Positions 63,255 to 64,000 of a stretch of DNA of 64,000 bases are shown here, in pieces (within the stretch, counting starts at the first letter, position 1; the number at the start of each line of letters is the position of its first letter). Under the pieces are notes generated by a model. It was not told the origin of the DNA, did no database searches, and saw only the letters and a program-made list of their open reading frames with translations. Made by a program: the position numbers and the translations under genes. The stretch covers positions 1-64,000 of the forward strand of contig CBFHAI010000005.1 of NCBI GenBank assembly GCA_965653565.1, in the 5' to 3' direction. This DNA comes from JALCLA01 sp965653565 (GTDB lineage Bacteria > Pseudomonadota > Gammaproteobacteria > Xanthomonadales > Xanthomonadaceae).

Positions 63255-64000
63255 TCAGTCCGGCGCGCGTTCGCGCAGGTAAGCCAGCATCTTGAACTCG
63301 CGCCGGCCGCGCGTGACGGTGTCGAGGATGAGTCCTGCGAAGAAGCTCAGCGCGGCGAGCGTGACCAGGCCCGTGGCGAGGATCGCGGTCGGGAAACGCG
63401 GCACCAGGCCGGTGTCGAAATAGGTCACGAACAGCGGCAGCGACAGGATGCCCGCGGTGAGTGCGAGCAGCGCGCCGATCAGCGAAAAGAACGCCAGCGG
63501 ACGCTCGGCGCTGAACAACCGGATCATCGTGCGCAGGATGCGCCAGCCGTCGCGATAGGTACTGAGCTTGCTGAAAGAACCTTCGGGCCGCTCGCCGTAC
63601 GGCGTGTTCATTTCGCCCACCGGCATCTTCAGTTCGAGCGCATGCACGGTCAGTTCGGTTTCGATTTCGAAGCCTTCCGACAGCACCGGGAAGGATTTGA
63701 CGAAGCGGCGCGAAAACACGCGATAGCCCGACAGGATGTCCTGGCACGGCCGTCCGAACAGCCAGCTCAGGAAGCCGGTGAGCATGCGATTGCCGAAGGC
63801 GTGGCCGCGGCGATAGGCGGCTTCCGCCTGTGCCTGGCGCACCGCCACCACCATGTCGTAGCGGCCCTGGCGGGTGTGATCGACCAACGCCTGCGCGCTG
63901 GCGGCGTCGTAGGTGTCGTCACCGTCGACGAGCACGTAGTAATCGGCCTCGATGTCCGCGAACAGCCGCCGCACCACATGGCCCTTGCCCTGCAGGTTCA
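63255..64000 (-). CDS. GT2 polyprenyl-phosphate glycosyltransferase, 5' end beyond the window
   Basis: Partial; the reading frame stays open to the window edge (QGKGHVVRRLFADIEADY), so the N-terminal part is missing. The GT-A domain shows the metal-binding DGDDTYD and DILSGYRVFSRRF, typical of DPM1/GtrB-like enzymes that charge polyprenyl phosphate. Two C-terminal membrane segments follow (LAFFSLIGALLALTAGILSL and TAILATGLVTLAALSFFAGL), as in the GtrB subgroup. It pairs with the GtrA gene. Confidence 0.92.
   Translation of the reverse strand, partial: NLQGKGHVVRRLFADIEADYYVLVDGDDTYDAASAQALVDHTRQGRYDMVVAVRQAQAEAAYRRGHAFGNRMLTGFLSWLFGRPCQDILSGYRVFSRRFVKSFPVLSEGFEIETELTVHALELKMPVGEMNTPYGERPEGSFSKLSTYRDGWRILRTMIRLFSAERPLAFFSLIGALLALTAGILSLPLFVTYFDTGLVPRFPTAILATGLVTLAALSFFAGLILDTVTRGRREFKMLAYLRERAPD

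Overview
This is high-GC chromosomal DNA from a gammaproteobacterium, most likely of the Xanthomonadales/Lysobacterales and perhaps near the Rhodanobacteraceae (Dokdonella-like). That placement is inferred from four things: the uvrC-pgsA-tRNA-Gly-Cys-Leu block, the comEC-exbB-exbD-msbA-lpxK-kdsB run, a tryptophan-halogenase/TonB-receptor/LacI sugar locus, and the dispersed extragenic palindromes. Gene density is normal and codon use is strongly GC3-biased. I see no phage, transposase or CRISPR array.

Layout. (1) 1-8009: a polyhydroxyalkanoate (PHA) island flanked on both sides by the same palindromic repeat family. It holds a class III PHA synthase (phaC, phaE), an unknown membrane protein, a 3-hydroxybutyrate-oligomer hydrolase, 3-hydroxybutyrate dehydrogenase and an orphan NarL-type response regulator. 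(2) 8010-22872: a leftward carbohydrate locus with a LacI regulator, TonB-dependent receptor, flavin-dependent halogenase homologue, GH144-type beta-1,2-glucanase lipoprotein, a complete sugar ABC importer and a large discoidin-domain glycosidase. (3) 23112-29873: an acetyltransferase, tRNA-Val, a secreted zinc-protease-like pair, a secreted repeat protein with a small partner, and a glutamate-synthase-domain protein. Two proteins here end in the same IFxNGFE motif. (4) 30063-36423: minor pilins fimT-pilW-pilX-pilV facing a major-type pilin across a perfect CRP/Clp-type palindrome. PilX and PilV are greatly enlarged and no pilY1 is present. (5) 36510-54556: three tRNA genes, then a long leftward housekeeping block. 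In transcription order it runs from an SDHAF4-like assembly factor and sdhC-D-A-B through sdhE, ygfX, lolC/E, lolD, comEC, exbB, exbD, msbA, lpxK and kdsB, followed by an NHL protein, uvrC and pgsA. (6) 54589-64000: ygfZ, a PhnD-like binding protein, cbpA and hsp20 behind a sigma-32-like promoter, a peroxiredoxin, gyrA, and a cell-envelope glycosylation group (GT-C-like membrane protein, GtrA, partial GT2).

How it fits together. The first island makes polyester granules and can degrade 3-hydroxybutyrate oligomers. The second takes up and degrades a glucan, probably beta-1,2-linked. The pilin block encodes an unusual pilus tip. The housekeeping block couples succinate dehydrogenase and its assembly factors with lipoprotein and lipid A transport. 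The points most worth follow-up are the giant PilV/PilX pair without PilY1, the halogenase in a sugar locus, the basic tail on PhaE, the shared C-terminal motif, and several putative operators.
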